A stretch of 64,000 nt of DNA from Actinokineospora iranica (GTDB lineage: Bacteria > Actinomycetota > Actinomycetes > Mycobacteriales > Pseudonocardiaceae), in NCBI RefSeq assembly GCF_900101685.1, contig NZ_FMZZ01000008.1:186001-250000 (forward strand), written 5' to 3'. The stretch's first letter is position 1; each line of letters opens with the position of its first letter. The position numbers were made by a program, and so were the translations under genes. Positions 52,401 to 60,324 of this stretch are shown one piece after another. Below the pieces are notes generated by a model. The model saw only the letters and a program-made list of their open reading frames with translations. It was not told where the DNA came from and searched no databases.

Positions 52401-52863
52401 CCGCGCCGGGCGGCTGGTGTCCGACGCCGCCACCACCTCGGACGGGCGGCCGGTGTTCCGCGTGCTGGTCCCGTCCGGGTCGGCCTATCTGCTCTCGCCC
52501 GAGATGGCGCGGCTGGCGGTGTCCGGCGGCCCCCCGCCCGCCTCCGTGGAGCCGAGCGGGATGGCGCCGGTCGAGGCGTCCCCGCCCGAGGTCGCCGTCC
52601 GGGTGTCGGACGGGCCGGAGGGCAGGCTCCTTGTCGTGCCAGCGGAAGAGGAACCCGGCTGGCGCGCCACGATCGACGGCAAACCGGCTGCCGTGGTGCG
52701 GGCCTGGGGCTCGTCGGTCGCGGTCGTGGTGCCCACCCGGGCGGCGGAAGTCCGCGTCGAGCAGCCGACCGCCCTGCGCGGCGTCCTGCTGCTGGTGCAG
52801 GGAGCCGTGGCCCTCTTCGTCCTCTTGACGTCGATCCCGGGCGCTAAGACTCGCCGTCGATGA
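49426..52863 (+). CDS. Large GT2 glycosyltransferase fused to a polytopic membrane protein
   Basis: 1145 residues; GTG at 49426 with GGGAGG 9 bases upstream (longer frame to 49261 rejected). Residues about 1-300: GT-A domain with VLVCHDGAQWLRLTLSALR, DTGSMDDTPALL, WLLHDDSAPDPDCL, LREDIDFGWRVNKAGH. About 300-500: membrane-adjacent helices and an Arg/Pro-rich linker. About 500-900: some ten transmembrane helices (LLLLLGLAALALVV, VHVLLPLVTAGVTALL). About 900-1145: a beta-rich extracytoplasmic part with EEPGWRATIDGKPAAVV as in YfhO-type proteins, then a last TM. A cell-envelope glycan transferase or flippase-coupled enzyme is likely. Its 3' end overlaps a convergent gene by 20 bases. Confidence 0.5.
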   Translation: MPPRPRQALSSRVTAPLLRTAPVLAVLVCHDGAQWLRLTLSALRHSAPRPRHIIAVDTGSMDDTPALLAAASTGPDRVIDGVITLRRGAGYPDAVHAAVEHAVERWGDPGGWIWLLHDDSAPDPDCLHTLLLAAEVSPAAGVLGPLAVDWHDPRLVVEAGLSTDASGHRQTGIGPSELDWDRLGRADGERRFEQSTEVLAVPSAGMLARRDVWERLGGFDRSMALLREDIDFGWRVNKAGHVVLCVPAARIRHARAVTVGRREIDARATAIGPSARTVDRGHGLRTFLVNCSTFSFVIGLPRVAVLCVLRALGFAVVRRLTASRAELSALSYLLSGRANLREARATRAATAGPGSVRGLFTSRFTRLRNAARGAVSAMIRRRVAADAALGRLPSDYEPAVVWLPPEADQPQRKALGPDALPAGALVRPRRGGPRPQHSAGLRRQNRAGLRRPHPAIAVPIEAPESAPAPAPRPSPVKRDGTGPEPGPDLVLVRVDRGRVLRQILLSPPLLLLLGLAALALVVNGGRIGIDLAGGRLLPVGGLGATWSEYVSTWHGVAGGTAAPAPAALAVLGVLGGVLAPFGGPAAVVALLLLADLPLAGLSAYLATRRAPVRRWVRALLALGYALLPPASAAVAQGRLDVVVVHVLLPLVTAGVTALLARGREGDRSWLSTAAGTALGLAVLGAFAPLVHLLLVLVALAGFVLVPGNGARRGAALFLLVLMPLALLLPWPAVVIAHPGVVLHGVGAWVREQSGSALDLLTLHAGGPGAWPVVGLALVLAVAAGMAVRPHRDALPGLGLALVGVLAVVLVQVLPATPLSGGGPQRAWAGAPLLVVGWGLVLALVGLCRTGTEGLRLVSPPLAARIGAVTGVALLGALAVGVVVPGRGGPLDDGGGGLRLASPVAGELADTRRSVLVLSVDGQPVRQVAARSPRFGDDDLAPVPSATARLAALDRDLRSDDVDTVRAAVGRAAATGVLYVVLPSPSAGEVFRDRAGRLVSDAATTSDGRPVFRVLVPSGSAYLLSPEMARLAVSGGPPPASVEPSGMAPVEASPPEVAVRVSDGPEGRLLVVPAEEEPGWRATIDGKPAAVVRAWGSSVAVVVPTRAAEVRVEQPTALRGVLLLVQGAVALFVLLTSIPGAKTRRR

Positions 52864-53308
52864 CTTCGGGGTCCAAGCCGAGGTACGTCGCGACCTGCTC
52901 CACCAGCACGTCGTGAACCAGGTCCGCCAGGTCCGCGCTGTCCTTGGCGCGCACTTCAAGAGGCCGCCGGTAAAGCACGATCCGCGCCCGGGTCGGCTGC
53001 CCGCGCCGGTCGACGCCCGCCTGGACCAGTCGGGCCAGCGGGACACCGCTGTCGGCCAGGACCCCCTCCTGCGGCGGCCCGCCCGCCGGTGTGACCTCGG
53101 GCACGTCGTCGACGGCGACGTCGAGTTTGGTCAACTCGGTGCGCCACCGCGCCTCGATCGGTTCGAGGGCGTCGAGGACCAGCGCGTCGAACTTCTCCGC
53201 CCGGGTGCTCGACGCGGGCAGCGTCGAGGGATAGAGCGGGCCGCGCAGGCCGCGGCCGTGCCTGTCGCGGTTGCGTCGTCCGCGCCGCCGGAAACTGCGA
53301 GCCGTCAC
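52844..53308 (-). CDS. Metallopeptidase-fold family protein (Rv3259-like)
   Basis: 154 residues. GTG at 53308 is the best start (VTARSFRRRGRRNRDRHGRG); only a weak AGGG precedes it. RGLRGPLYPSTLP, KFDALVLDALEPIEARW, LDVAVDDVPEV, RIVLYRRPLEVRA and LVHDVLVEQVATYLGLD match the protein between whiB2 and DUF3499 in mycobacteria. The minimal-zincin HExxH appears as HDVLVEQ, so the second histidine is missing and activity is doubtful. Cytoplasmic. Function unknown. Confidence 0.5.
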   Translation of the reverse strand: MTARSFRRRGRRNRDRHGRGLRGPLYPSTLPASSTRAEKFDALVLDALEPIEARWRTELTKLDVAVDDVPEVTPAGGPPQEGVLADSGVPLARLVQAGVDRRGQPTRARIVLYRRPLEVRAKDSADLADLVHDVLVEQVATYLGLDPEVIDGES

Positions 53309-53429
53309 CACCCTGAGCAGGGTACGCGGGTGCGGGGCTGGGCCGGATGGGCGTGCCGCGCCCGCGCCGGGGCGTGTCGCGGGCGCGCTTGCGGTGCGGG
53401 ACACCGCCGAGGCGCTATGGTCACCGATC

Positions 53430-53789
53430 GTGCGGAGCGTGAGACGGTGTTCGCGAACCGGGTGCGTCGACCCGGCCGTCGCCACGCTGACCTACGCCTA
53501 CGCGGACTCGACCGCGGTCGTCGGCCCCCTCGCCACCTACTCCGAACCGCACAGCTACGACCTGTGCGAGGAACACGCCCTGCGGCTCACCGTGCCGCGC
53601 GGGTGGGAGGTGGTCCGGCACGACGGCGCGTTCGCCCTGCCGGAACCCTCGGTGGACGACCTGACGGCCCTGGCCGAGGCGGTGCGTGAGGCCGGTCGCG
53701 TGGACCGCCCGGTCGAGCAGCCCGACCCGGGCGCGGGCTCGGGCAGGAGGGGCCACCTGCGGGTGCTCCCCGACCCGATCAACGACTGA
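53430..53789 (+). CDS. DUF3499 family protein (Rv3258c-like)
   Basis: 119 residues; GTG at 53430 (VRSVRRCSRTGC) with a second GTG at 53439 that would give MRRCSRTGC. Conserved block CSRTGCVDPAVATLTYAYADST...GPLATYSEPHSYDLCEEHALRLTVPRGWEVVR. C-x4-C and the C-x2-H of LCEEH together suggest a zinc-binding fold. Conserved only in actinobacteria beside manB. Unknown role. Diverges from the Rv3259-like gene and precedes manB. Confidence 0.5.
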   Translation: MRSVRRCSRTGCVDPAVATLTYAYADSTAVVGPLATYSEPHSYDLCEEHALRLTVPRGWEVVRHDGAFALPEPSVDDLTALAEAVREAGRVDRPVEQPDPGAGSGRRGHLRVLPDPIND

Positions 53790-53899
53790 GCCGCCCGTGC
53801 GGTACTGGGCATCGGCGGCAACGGGCCGCCGGTAGGCTGCCGGGCGAGGAATCGCGGGTGGCTTCCGAGGCCGCCGGCCCGACCCCCTGGGAGAACCCC

Positions 53900-55252
53900 G
53901 TGCGCGACCTGTCCGGCGTCTTCAAGGCTTACGACATCCGCGGTGTCGTAGGCGAGCAGATCGATGCCGCCCTCGTCCGCGAGATCGGCGCCGCGTTCGC
54001 CCGGCTCGTCGGCGGACCGGCCGTCGTCGTCGGCCACGACATGCGCGACTCGTCGCCGGGCCTGGCCGACGCGTTCGCCGAGGGCGTCAACGCCGAGGGT
54101 GTCAACGTCGTCAGCATCGGCCTGGCCAGCACGGACATGCTCTACTACGGCTCCGGCAGCCTCGACCTGCCCGGCGCGATGTTCACCGCGAGCCACAACC
54201 CGGCCAAGTACAACGGCATCAAGCTCTGCCGCGCTGGCGCGTCCCCGGTCGGGCAGGACTCCGGGCTCACCGACATGCAGCGCGAGATCGAGCAGGGCGT
54301 GCCGGTCGGCGACGCAGCCGAGCCGGGCACCGTGCAGACCCGCGACCTGCTCGACGCCTACGCCGCGCACCTGCGCTCGCTGGTCGACCTGTCCGGCATC
54401 CGCCCGCTCAAGATCGTCGTGGACGCGGGCAACGGCATGGGCGGGCACACCGTCCCCAGCGTCTTCGCGGGCCTGCCGCTCGAGGTCGTGCCGATGTACT
54501 TCGAGCTCGACGGCAGCTTCCCCAACCACGAGGCCAACCCGCTCGACCCGAAGAACATCGTGGACCTGCAGGCCAAGGTGCGCGAGGTCGGCGCGGACGC
54601 GGGCATCGCGTTCGACGGCGACGCCGACCGCTGCTTCATCGTCGACGAGAACGGCGACGCGGTGTCCCCGAGCGCGATCACCGCCCTGGTCGCGGTCCGC
54701 GAGCTGGCCAAGGACCCGGGCGGCACGGTCATCCACAACCTGATCACCTCCAAGGCCGTCCCGGAGATCGTCGCCGAGCACGGCGGCAAGCCGGTCCGCA
54801 CCCGCGTCGGGCATTCGTTCATCAAGCAGGAGATGGCCCGCACCGGCGCGATCTTCGGCGGCGAGCACTCCGCGCACTACTACTTCCGCGACTTCTGGAA
54901 GGCCGACACCGGGATGCTGGCCTCCATGCACGTGCTGGCGGCGCTGGGCGAGCAGGACCGCACGCTGTCTGACCTGACCCGCGAGTACAACCGCTACGCC
55001 GCCTCCGGCGAGGTCAACTCCACCGTGGACGACCAGGCCGGGCGGCTGGCCGCGATCAAGGCCGCCTACGCCGGGCGCGACGGCGTCGAGATCGACGAGG
55101 TCGACGGCCTGACCGTGCGGCTTCCGGACGGCTCGTGGTTCAACCTGCGCCCGTCGAACACCGAGCCGCTGCTGCGGCTCAACGTCGAGGCTGCCGACGA
55201 CGACGCCGTCGCCGCCCTGCGCGACGAGGTGCTGGCGGTCGTGCGGGCCTGA
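53900..55252 (+). CDS. manB: Phosphomannomutase/phosphoglucomutase
   Basis: Interconverts mannose-6-P and mannose-1-P (and possibly the glucose forms). 450 residues from GTG 53900, with GGGAG upstream; GTG 53858 would add 14. VFKAYDIRGVVGEQID, MFTASHNPAKYNGIK (phosphoserine loop), VVDAGNGMGG, FDGDADRCFIVDENG (Mg site), GHSFIKQEMA, FGGEHSAHYYFRD and LRPSNTEPLLRLNVEA (phosphate binding) are intact. Equivalent to Rv3257c. First gene of manB-trm112-SIS-manA. Confidence 0.5.
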   Translation: MRDLSGVFKAYDIRGVVGEQIDAALVREIGAAFARLVGGPAVVVGHDMRDSSPGLADAFAEGVNAEGVNVVSIGLASTDMLYYGSGSLDLPGAMFTASHNPAKYNGIKLCRAGASPVGQDSGLTDMQREIEQGVPVGDAAEPGTVQTRDLLDAYAAHLRSLVDLSGIRPLKIVVDAGNGMGGHTVPSVFAGLPLEVVPMYFELDGSFPNHEANPLDPKNIVDLQAKVREVGADAGIAFDGDADRCFIVDENGDAVSPSAITALVAVRELAKDPGGTVIHNLITSKAVPEIVAEHGGKPVRTRVGHSFIKQEMARTGAIFGGEHSAHYYFRDFWKADTGMLASMHVLAALGEQDRTLSDLTREYNRYAASGEVNSTVDDQAGRLAAIKAAYAGRDGVEIDEVDGLTVRLPDGSWFNLRPSNTEPLLRLNVEAADDDAVAALRDEVLAVVRA

Positions 55253-55326
55253 CCGGGAAAAATGCTGATCGAGACCCGAGCGCGGCGCGGCGAGCGCTGG
55301 GACACTGGACAACGAGGAGGACCGCC

Positions 55327-55533
55327 ATGGCAGTCGTGTTGGACCCAAAGCTGTTGGACATCCTCGCGTGCCCGTCGGACGACCACGCCCCGCTCAGCGT
55401 CGGCACGCCGGACGACCCCGAGGCCGACGCGCTGACCTGCACCGAGTGCGGCAGGCAGTTCCGCGTCGAGGACGGGGTGCCGGTGCTGCTGCTCGACGAG
55501 GCCGTCGAACCGGAACGACCGGCCCAGCCGTGA
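55327..55533 (+). CDS. Trm112-family zinc-finger-like protein
   Basis: 68 residues, ATG at 55327 with GAGGAGG upstream. LLDILACPSDDHAPL, DALTCTECGRQFRVEDGVPVLLLDEAVE is the family pattern. Cysteines C15, C38 and C41 remain, the usual fourth (CPxC) is Asp/Ser-like, so zinc binding may be partial. Acts elsewhere as an activating partner of methyltransferases; in actinobacteria its role beside manA/manB is unknown. The next gene's GTG overlaps its stop. Confidence 0.5.
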   Translation: MAVVLDPKLLDILACPSDDHAPLSVGTPDDPEADALTCTECGRQFRVEDGVPVLLLDEAVEPERPAQP

Positions 55534-56624
55534 CCCCCGTTCCCGACGACACCCTGCTGGACGACGTCGTCCGGCTGGGCGAGGCCGACTCCGAGGGCCT
55601 GCTGCGCGCGGCGGCGATGGCGGGCGCGCAGGTCCGGGCCACCACCGAGGCGGCCCAGGAGGCGGGCATCGACCGGCTGGCGGGCACCCGGCCGCGCGCG
55701 GTCGTGCTGGTCACCCGGCCCGGGCTCGGCCCGGCCGTGTCCCACCTGCTCGCCGCCCTGCTCTCGCCAGCCTGCCCGGTGCCGCTGGTGGTCACCGACC
55801 AGGTGCCCGGCTGGGTGGGGCCGCTCGACGTCGTCATCGCGCACACCGACGACCCCGGCGACGTCGTGCTCGCCGAGACCATCGACCGCGCTGGCCGCTT
55901 CGGCGCGGGCATCGTGCTCACCGCCCCCGAGGAAGGCCCGGTCGCCGCCGCCGCCGCGGGCAAGGCAGTGCTGATCGCGCCGCGGATAGCGGTGCGCCCC
56001 GGCTTCGGCTTCGCCAAGGCGCTCACCTCCGGCCTGCTCGCCCTGCGCGCCATCGACCTGCTCAAGGTCGACACCGCGAACCTGGCCGACGAGCTTGACC
56101 GCGAGGCCGAGCGCAGCCACCCGCAGCACGAGTCGTTCGTCAACCCGGCCAAGACGCTGGCGCTGCGGCTGGCCGAGCACACGCCGCTGCTGTGGGGCCT
56201 GGACCACGTCGCCACCGCCGTGGGCAGGCACGCCGCGCAGGTGCTGGCCACGCACACCGGCATCGTGTCCGACGTCGCGGGCTACCCGCAGGCGATGAGC
56301 CGCACCGCCCTGCACCGCGCCGCCGTGCGGGCCACATCGGGCCGCGACATCTTCGCCGACCCGGACGACTTCGACGGCGCCGAGTCCGCGCCGCCCCGGG
56401 TGCTGCTGCTGGCCGTGCGCTCGCAGCCGGGCGACCCGGCGCGCAGGCTCGCCGCCGAGACGCTGCCGGGGGCCGACGTGCTCGCCCCCGCGGAGGAGAT
56501 CACCGCGGACGAGCCGACCAACGCCGCCGTGCTCGCGCTGCGCTTCGAACTGGCCGCGCTCTACCTCGGCCTCGCGGCGGGGACGACAGGCGGATCCGGG
56601 CGATACGCGCCCGTCACGGCGTAG
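55530..56624 (+). CDS. SIS-domain-type protein (Rv3256c-like)
   Basis: 364 residues, GTG overlapping the Trm112 stop (GTGA). It resembles bifunctional phosphoglucose/phosphomannose isomerase-type SIS proteins: LDDVVRLGEADSEGLLRAAAMAG, RPRAVVLVTRPGLGPAVSHLLAALL, VVIAHTDDPGDVVLAETIDRA, FGFAKALTSGLLALRAIDLL, HESFVNPAKTLALRLAEHTPLLWG. The usual SIS sugar-phosphate glycine/serine loop is weak, so catalysis is uncertain. Conserved in the mycobacterial manB-manA gap. Possibly regulates or assists hexose-phosphate conversion. Confidence 0.5.
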   Translation: MTPVPDDTLLDDVVRLGEADSEGLLRAAAMAGAQVRATTEAAQEAGIDRLAGTRPRAVVLVTRPGLGPAVSHLLAALLSPACPVPLVVTDQVPGWVGPLDVVIAHTDDPGDVVLAETIDRAGRFGAGIVLTAPEEGPVAAAAAGKAVLIAPRIAVRPGFGFAKALTSGLLALRAIDLLKVDTANLADELDREAERSHPQHESFVNPAKTLALRLAEHTPLLWGLDHVATAVGRHAAQVLATHTGIVSDVAGYPQAMSRTALHRAAVRATSGRDIFADPDDFDGAESAPPRVLLLAVRSQPGDPARRLAAETLPGADVLAPAEEITADEPTNAAVLALRFELAALYLGLAAGTTGGSGRYAPVTA

Positions 56625-56667
56625 CGGGTTCGCCCGTCGGGACGTCCGTGTTGGACGAAGGAGTGAG

Positions 56668-57915
56668 TTGTCAGTGGATCTGCTGCGCAATGCGGTGCGC
56701 CCGTATGCCTGGGGGTCGCGCACGACCATTGCCGAGATGCTCGGAAAGCCCGTGCCCGCCCCGCACCCGGAAGCCGAGCTGTGGATGGGCGCGCACCCCG
56801 GCGACCCGTCGAAGGTGGTCGACGGCGACGGCGTGGAGCGCTCGCTGCTTGAGCGCATCGAGGCCGACCCGGAAACCGAGCTTGGCGGCGCGGCGGCCGC
56901 CCGCTGGGGCAACCGGCTGCCGTTCCTGCTCAAGATCCTCGCCGTCGAGGAGCCGCTGAGTATGCAGGCCCACCCCTCCGCGGCGCAGGCCGCCGAGGGG
57001 CACGCGCGGGAGGAAGCGGCGGGCATCGGGCGGGACGCGGCCAACCGCAACTACCCGGACCCGACCGCGAAACCCGAGCTGGTCTGCGCGCTCACCGAGT
57101 TCCACGCCCTCGCCGGGTTCCGCGACCCGCTGCGCACCATCGACCTGCTGGAGCGGCTGCGCACCCCCGGGCTGTCCGCGCACATCGACCTGCTGGTGGG
57201 CCAGCCCAGCTCCGAGGGGCTGCGCGCGCTGTTCACCACCTGGATCACCCTGCCGCAGGTCGCGCTGGAGCGGCTGATGCCCGACCTGCTCGACGCGTGC
57301 GTGCGCCACGTCAAGGAGCACGGCGAGTTCTCCCTGGAGTGCCGCACCGTCCTTGAGCTGGGTGAGCGCTACCCGGGCGACGCGGGCGTGCTGGCCGCGC
57401 TGCTGCTCAACCGGCTCGTCCTCGGCCCCGGCGAGGCCATCTACCTGCCCGCGGGCAACCTGCACGCCTACCTCAACGGCACCGCCGTGGAGATCCTGGC
57501 CAACTCCGACAACATCCTGCGCGGCGGCCTCACCCCCAAGCACGTCGACGTGCCGGAGCTGCTGCGGGTGCTCGACTTCGGCTGCGGCGACATGCCGGTG
57601 TCCACCGGCGAGCAGGTGGGCAGGCTGCGCACCTACCGCACCGACGCCCCGGAGTTCGAGCTGTCCCGCGTCGAGTGGGCGCCGGGCCAGTCCGACACCG
57701 TGGCGCTGCCCTCGGCGCGTCCGCAGATCCTGGTGTGCACCGAGGGAGCGGCGACGGTGCGCACGGCGAACAGCGAGGTCCGGCTCGGGCGGGGACACTC
57801 CGTGTGGGTGCCCGCGAGCGACCCGGAGCTGACCGCGCGACCGTCCGACAACCGCCCGACCCAGGTGTTCCTGGCAACCGTGGGTGCCGAGTCGGCTGGT
57901 CACGACACACTCTAG
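56668..57915 (+). CDS. manA: Mannose-6-phosphate isomerase, class I
   Basis: Zinc enzyme that links fructose-6-P to mannose-6-P, start of the GDP-mannose route. 415 residues from TTG 56668 (AAGGAG 4 bases upstream); GTG 56674 is possible and removes two residues. WGSRTTIAEMLGK, ELWMGAHPGDPS, LPFLLKILAVEEPLSMQAHPS (zinc ligands Q, H), KPELVCALTEFHALAGFR, YLPAGNLHAYLNGTAVEILANSDNILRGGLTPKHVD (catalytic Arg region) are standard. Equivalent to Rv3255c. Confidence 0.5.
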   Translation: MSVDLLRNAVRPYAWGSRTTIAEMLGKPVPAPHPEAELWMGAHPGDPSKVVDGDGVERSLLERIEADPETELGGAAAARWGNRLPFLLKILAVEEPLSMQAHPSAAQAAEGHAREEAAGIGRDAANRNYPDPTAKPELVCALTEFHALAGFRDPLRTIDLLERLRTPGLSAHIDLLVGQPSSEGLRALFTTWITLPQVALERLMPDLLDACVRHVKEHGEFSLECRTVLELGERYPGDAGVLAALLLNRLVLGPGEAIYLPAGNLHAYLNGTAVEILANSDNILRGGLTPKHVDVPELLRVLDFGCGDMPVSTGEQVGRLRTYRTDAPEFELSRVEWAPGQSDTVALPSARPQILVCTEGAATVRTANSEVRLGRGHSVWVPASDPELTARPSDNRPTQVFLATVGAESAGHDTL

Positions 57916-57956
57916 GCTCCAGCCAGACATACCGGACCGACCAGCAGGGAGCCACT

Positions 57957-58880
57957 GTGTCCGCAGGGGGTAGCACCAAGGCCATCCTCGCCGCGCTGTT
58001 CGCCAACGGCGGCATCGCGGTGGCCAAGTTCGTCGGCTTTCTGGTCACCGGCTCGTCGTCGATGCTGGCCGAGTCCGTCCACTCGGTGGCCGACACGTCC
58101 AACCAGGGCCTGCTGCTGCTGGGCCAGAAGACGTCCCAGCGCGCGGCGACCAAGGACCACCCGTTCGGCTTCGGCCGCGACCGGTACTTCTACTCGTTCA
58201 TCGTCGCGCTGATGCTGTTCACCCTGGGCTCGGCGTTCGCGCTGTACGAGGGCATCCACAAGGTCGGCCACCCTGAGCCGCTGTCTTCCGCGATCGTCGC
58301 GGTGATCATCCTGGTCGTCGCCATCGGTTTGGAGACCTACTCCTTCCACACGGCCATCACCGAGTCCAAGAAGATCAAGGGCGACGCGTCCTGGTGGGGC
58401 TTCATCCGCCAGTCCCGCACCCCGGAGCTGCCTGTCGTGCTCCTGGAAGACGCGGGCGCCCTCTTCGGCCTGGTCCTGGCCCTCCTGGGCGTCGGCCTCT
58501 CCGTCATCACCGGCGACCCGGTCTGGGACGGCGTCGGCACCATCTGCATCGGCGTCCTGCTGGGCGTCATCGCGATCATCCTCATTGTCGAGATGAAGTC
58601 GCTGCTGATCGGCGAGGGCGCCACCGCGGCGGAACTGGCCAAGATCGAGGACGAGCTCGCCACCGGCAAGGTCCACCGGATCATCCACATCCGCACCCAG
58701 TACATCGGGCCGGACGAGCTGCTGATCGCGGCGAAGATCGCCCTCAAGCCCGGCCTGCCCCTGGAAGAGGTGGCCGAGGCGATCGACGACGCCGAGGCCC
58801 GGGTCCGTGCGGCTGTTCCTTCCGCGCGGCTGATCTACCTGGAGCCCGACCTCTACCGCACCAGCGTCGCCACGCCCTGA
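57957..58880 (+). CDS. Cation diffusion facilitator family transporter
   Basis: 307-residue CDF, GTG 57957 with CAGGGAG upstream. Six helices. TM2 carries ESVHSVADTSNQ (H-x3-D metal site). TM5 has LLEDAGALFGLVLALLG instead of the usual HxxxD, so the second half-site is LED: ligand use differs from Zn exporters such as YiiP. GFGRDRYFYSFIVALMLF and the C-terminal beta-alpha-beta domain (about 215-300, IRTQYIGPDELLIAAKI) are present. Probably exports Zn/Mn/Fe-type ions in exchange for protons. No neighbour is related to metal use. Confidence 0.5.
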   Translation: MSAGGSTKAILAALFANGGIAVAKFVGFLVTGSSSMLAESVHSVADTSNQGLLLLGQKTSQRAATKDHPFGFGRDRYFYSFIVALMLFTLGSAFALYEGIHKVGHPEPLSSAIVAVIILVVAIGLETYSFHTAITESKKIKGDASWWGFIRQSRTPELPVVLLEDAGALFGLVLALLGVGLSVITGDPVWDGVGTICIGVLLGVIAIILIVEMKSLLIGEGATAAELAKIEDELATGKVHRIIHIRTQYIGPDELLIAAKIALKPGLPLEEVAEAIDDAEARVRAAVPSARLIYLEPDLYRTSVATP

Positions 58881-58881
58881 C

Positions 58882-60147
58882 CTATCCGTCGCACAGGCGG
58901 CGGACCAGCCGGTCCGCCGCCGCGTCGTGGCCCGCGCCGCTCAGGAGTCCTGCGGGCGCGAGGACGTAGTCGCGGTCGACCGTGATCCGGGCCGCGCGGA
59001 GAACCGGACGCAGGACCGGGTCGGTGCGCAGGGCGTCCTCGACCTCCGCCAGCGCTGACGAGTGCCGGAAGACGCCGCCGGACAGGACTAAGAGGCCCGC
59101 CCCGCGTGGCCCCAGGTTGCCGCTTACCAGCCGCAGGTGGCGGCGCACAGCCAAGACGGCGGCCAGTGCGGCCAACCGGGTGTCGATAGCTGCCTCTTCC
59201 GCGTTGGCGGGAAGGAACTCGACGTCGGCCGCCCGCTGTTCCGCGGCGGCGAGCAGCGAGTCGTTGCTTACCAGTCGCTCGGCAAGCGCTTCCGCGACGA
59301 TCCCGGGCGCCGACCACCGCATCCCGATGTCGCCCTCGACCGTGCGCCGGTCGGCGGGCAGCGCCACTGTTGTCTTGCTCTTGGCCGCGGTGGACACGGC
59401 CGAGTAGACATCAGTGGTCGCCCCGCCGACGTCCACGACCAGGACAGCGCCCGCGTCCTCGGTGGCCCGCGGGTGCGCCAGCCGGGACACCCCCGTCAGC
59501 ACCGCGTCCGGGGTCACCGTCCGCACCAGCGACCGGAACCGCGACCCCGCCGACAGCCCCTTGCCCCCGATGACGTGCCGCAGAAACAGGGCGCGGATGG
59601 CCGCCCGCGCCGGTTCAGGGTCCAGTTCCCCCACATCGGGCAAGACATTCGCGGTAGGCACAACCGTCTCCCCGGCCAACAACGACAGCGCCTCGTCCCG
59701 GCCGTCGACGTTTCCCGCGAGGACAATCGGCACCCCGATGCCCGCCAACGCGCCCGCGTTGCGCAGCAGCGTCCGCTGGTCGCCGCCGTCCGTGCCGCCG
59801 ACCAGCAGCACCAGGTCCGGGCGAGAGTCACGCAACCGGGTCACGTCCACCGGCCCACCGGACACGTGCACCACCCGCGCCCCCGCCGACAACGCCACCC
59901 GGTAGCCCGCCTCGGCGCTGACCAGCCGCTCTTGCCCCACCACCGCCAACCGCAGGCCCCCACCCGCCGAAGAACAGGCCAACACCTCGGCCCCCGCCGC
60001 CCCCAACGCCGCGACGACAGCGTCGATCCCGTCCAACACCTCCGGCAGCGTGGTCTTGTGCTGCGCGGTCCCCAGCAGTTCGCCGCCGGGAGACACCAGC
60101 GCTCCCTTGGTCCAGGTAGAGCCGACATCCACGCAGAGCAGGGGCAT
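58882..60147 (-). CDS. Glutamate mutase MutL/GlmL family ASKHA protein
   Basis: 421 residues, ATG at 60147; longer frame starts lack a ribosome site. ASKHA fold: LLCVDVGSTWTKGALVS (phosphate 1), VVHVSGGPVDVTRLRDSRPDLVLLVGGTDGGD, VLTGVSRLAHPRATEDAGAVLVVDVGGATTDVYSAV (phosphate 2), DRRTVEGDIGMRWSAPG, LVLSGGVFRHSSALAEVE. GlmL/MutL is thought to reactivate or assemble B12-dependent glutamate mutase, but no mutase (glmS/glmE) lies here. May have another client in actinobacteria. Convergent with the CDF gene, one-base gap. Confidence 0.5.
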   Translation of the reverse strand: MPLLCVDVGSTWTKGALVSPGGELLGTAQHKTTLPEVLDGIDAVVAALGAAGAEVLACSSAGGGLRLAVVGQERLVSAEAGYRVALSAGARVVHVSGGPVDVTRLRDSRPDLVLLVGGTDGGDQRTLLRNAGALAGIGVPIVLAGNVDGRDEALSLLAGETVVPTANVLPDVGELDPEPARAAIRALFLRHVIGGKGLSAGSRFRSLVRTVTPDAVLTGVSRLAHPRATEDAGAVLVVDVGGATTDVYSAVSTAAKSKTTVALPADRRTVEGDIGMRWSAPGIVAEALAERLVSNDSLLAAAEQRAADVEFLPANAEEAAIDTRLAALAAVLAVRRHLRLVSGNLGPRGAGLLVLSGGVFRHSSALAEVEDALRTDPVLRPVLRAARITVDRDYVLAPAGLLSGAGHDAAADRLVRRLCDG

Positions 60148-60206
60148 GAGCGGGCATCTTACGCGGCGAACTTCTCGCCCCGCGGAATGACTGATCAGTG
60201 AGCGAA

Positions 60207-60235
60207 ACAATCGAGGGACGCTCAATGGTGTGGTT
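60207..60235 (+). repeat. Upstream element, copy A of a 29-base repeat
   Basis: Copy A of a 29-base sequence that recurs at 60765-60793 with 27 of 29 identical bases; shared core GACGCTCAATGGTGTG. Lies 90 bases upstream of the first secreted-protein gene. It appears to be a promoter or operator duplicated together with the gene. Confidence 0.5.
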
Positions 60236-60324
60236 TGGTGTCGGGTCCTGCGCTTGTTCCCTTATAAAGGAGGGGCAAGTTCGGCCAGTGTCGCCGGAAT
60301 TCCTGTTTCTGTTCAGGAGGAGAT

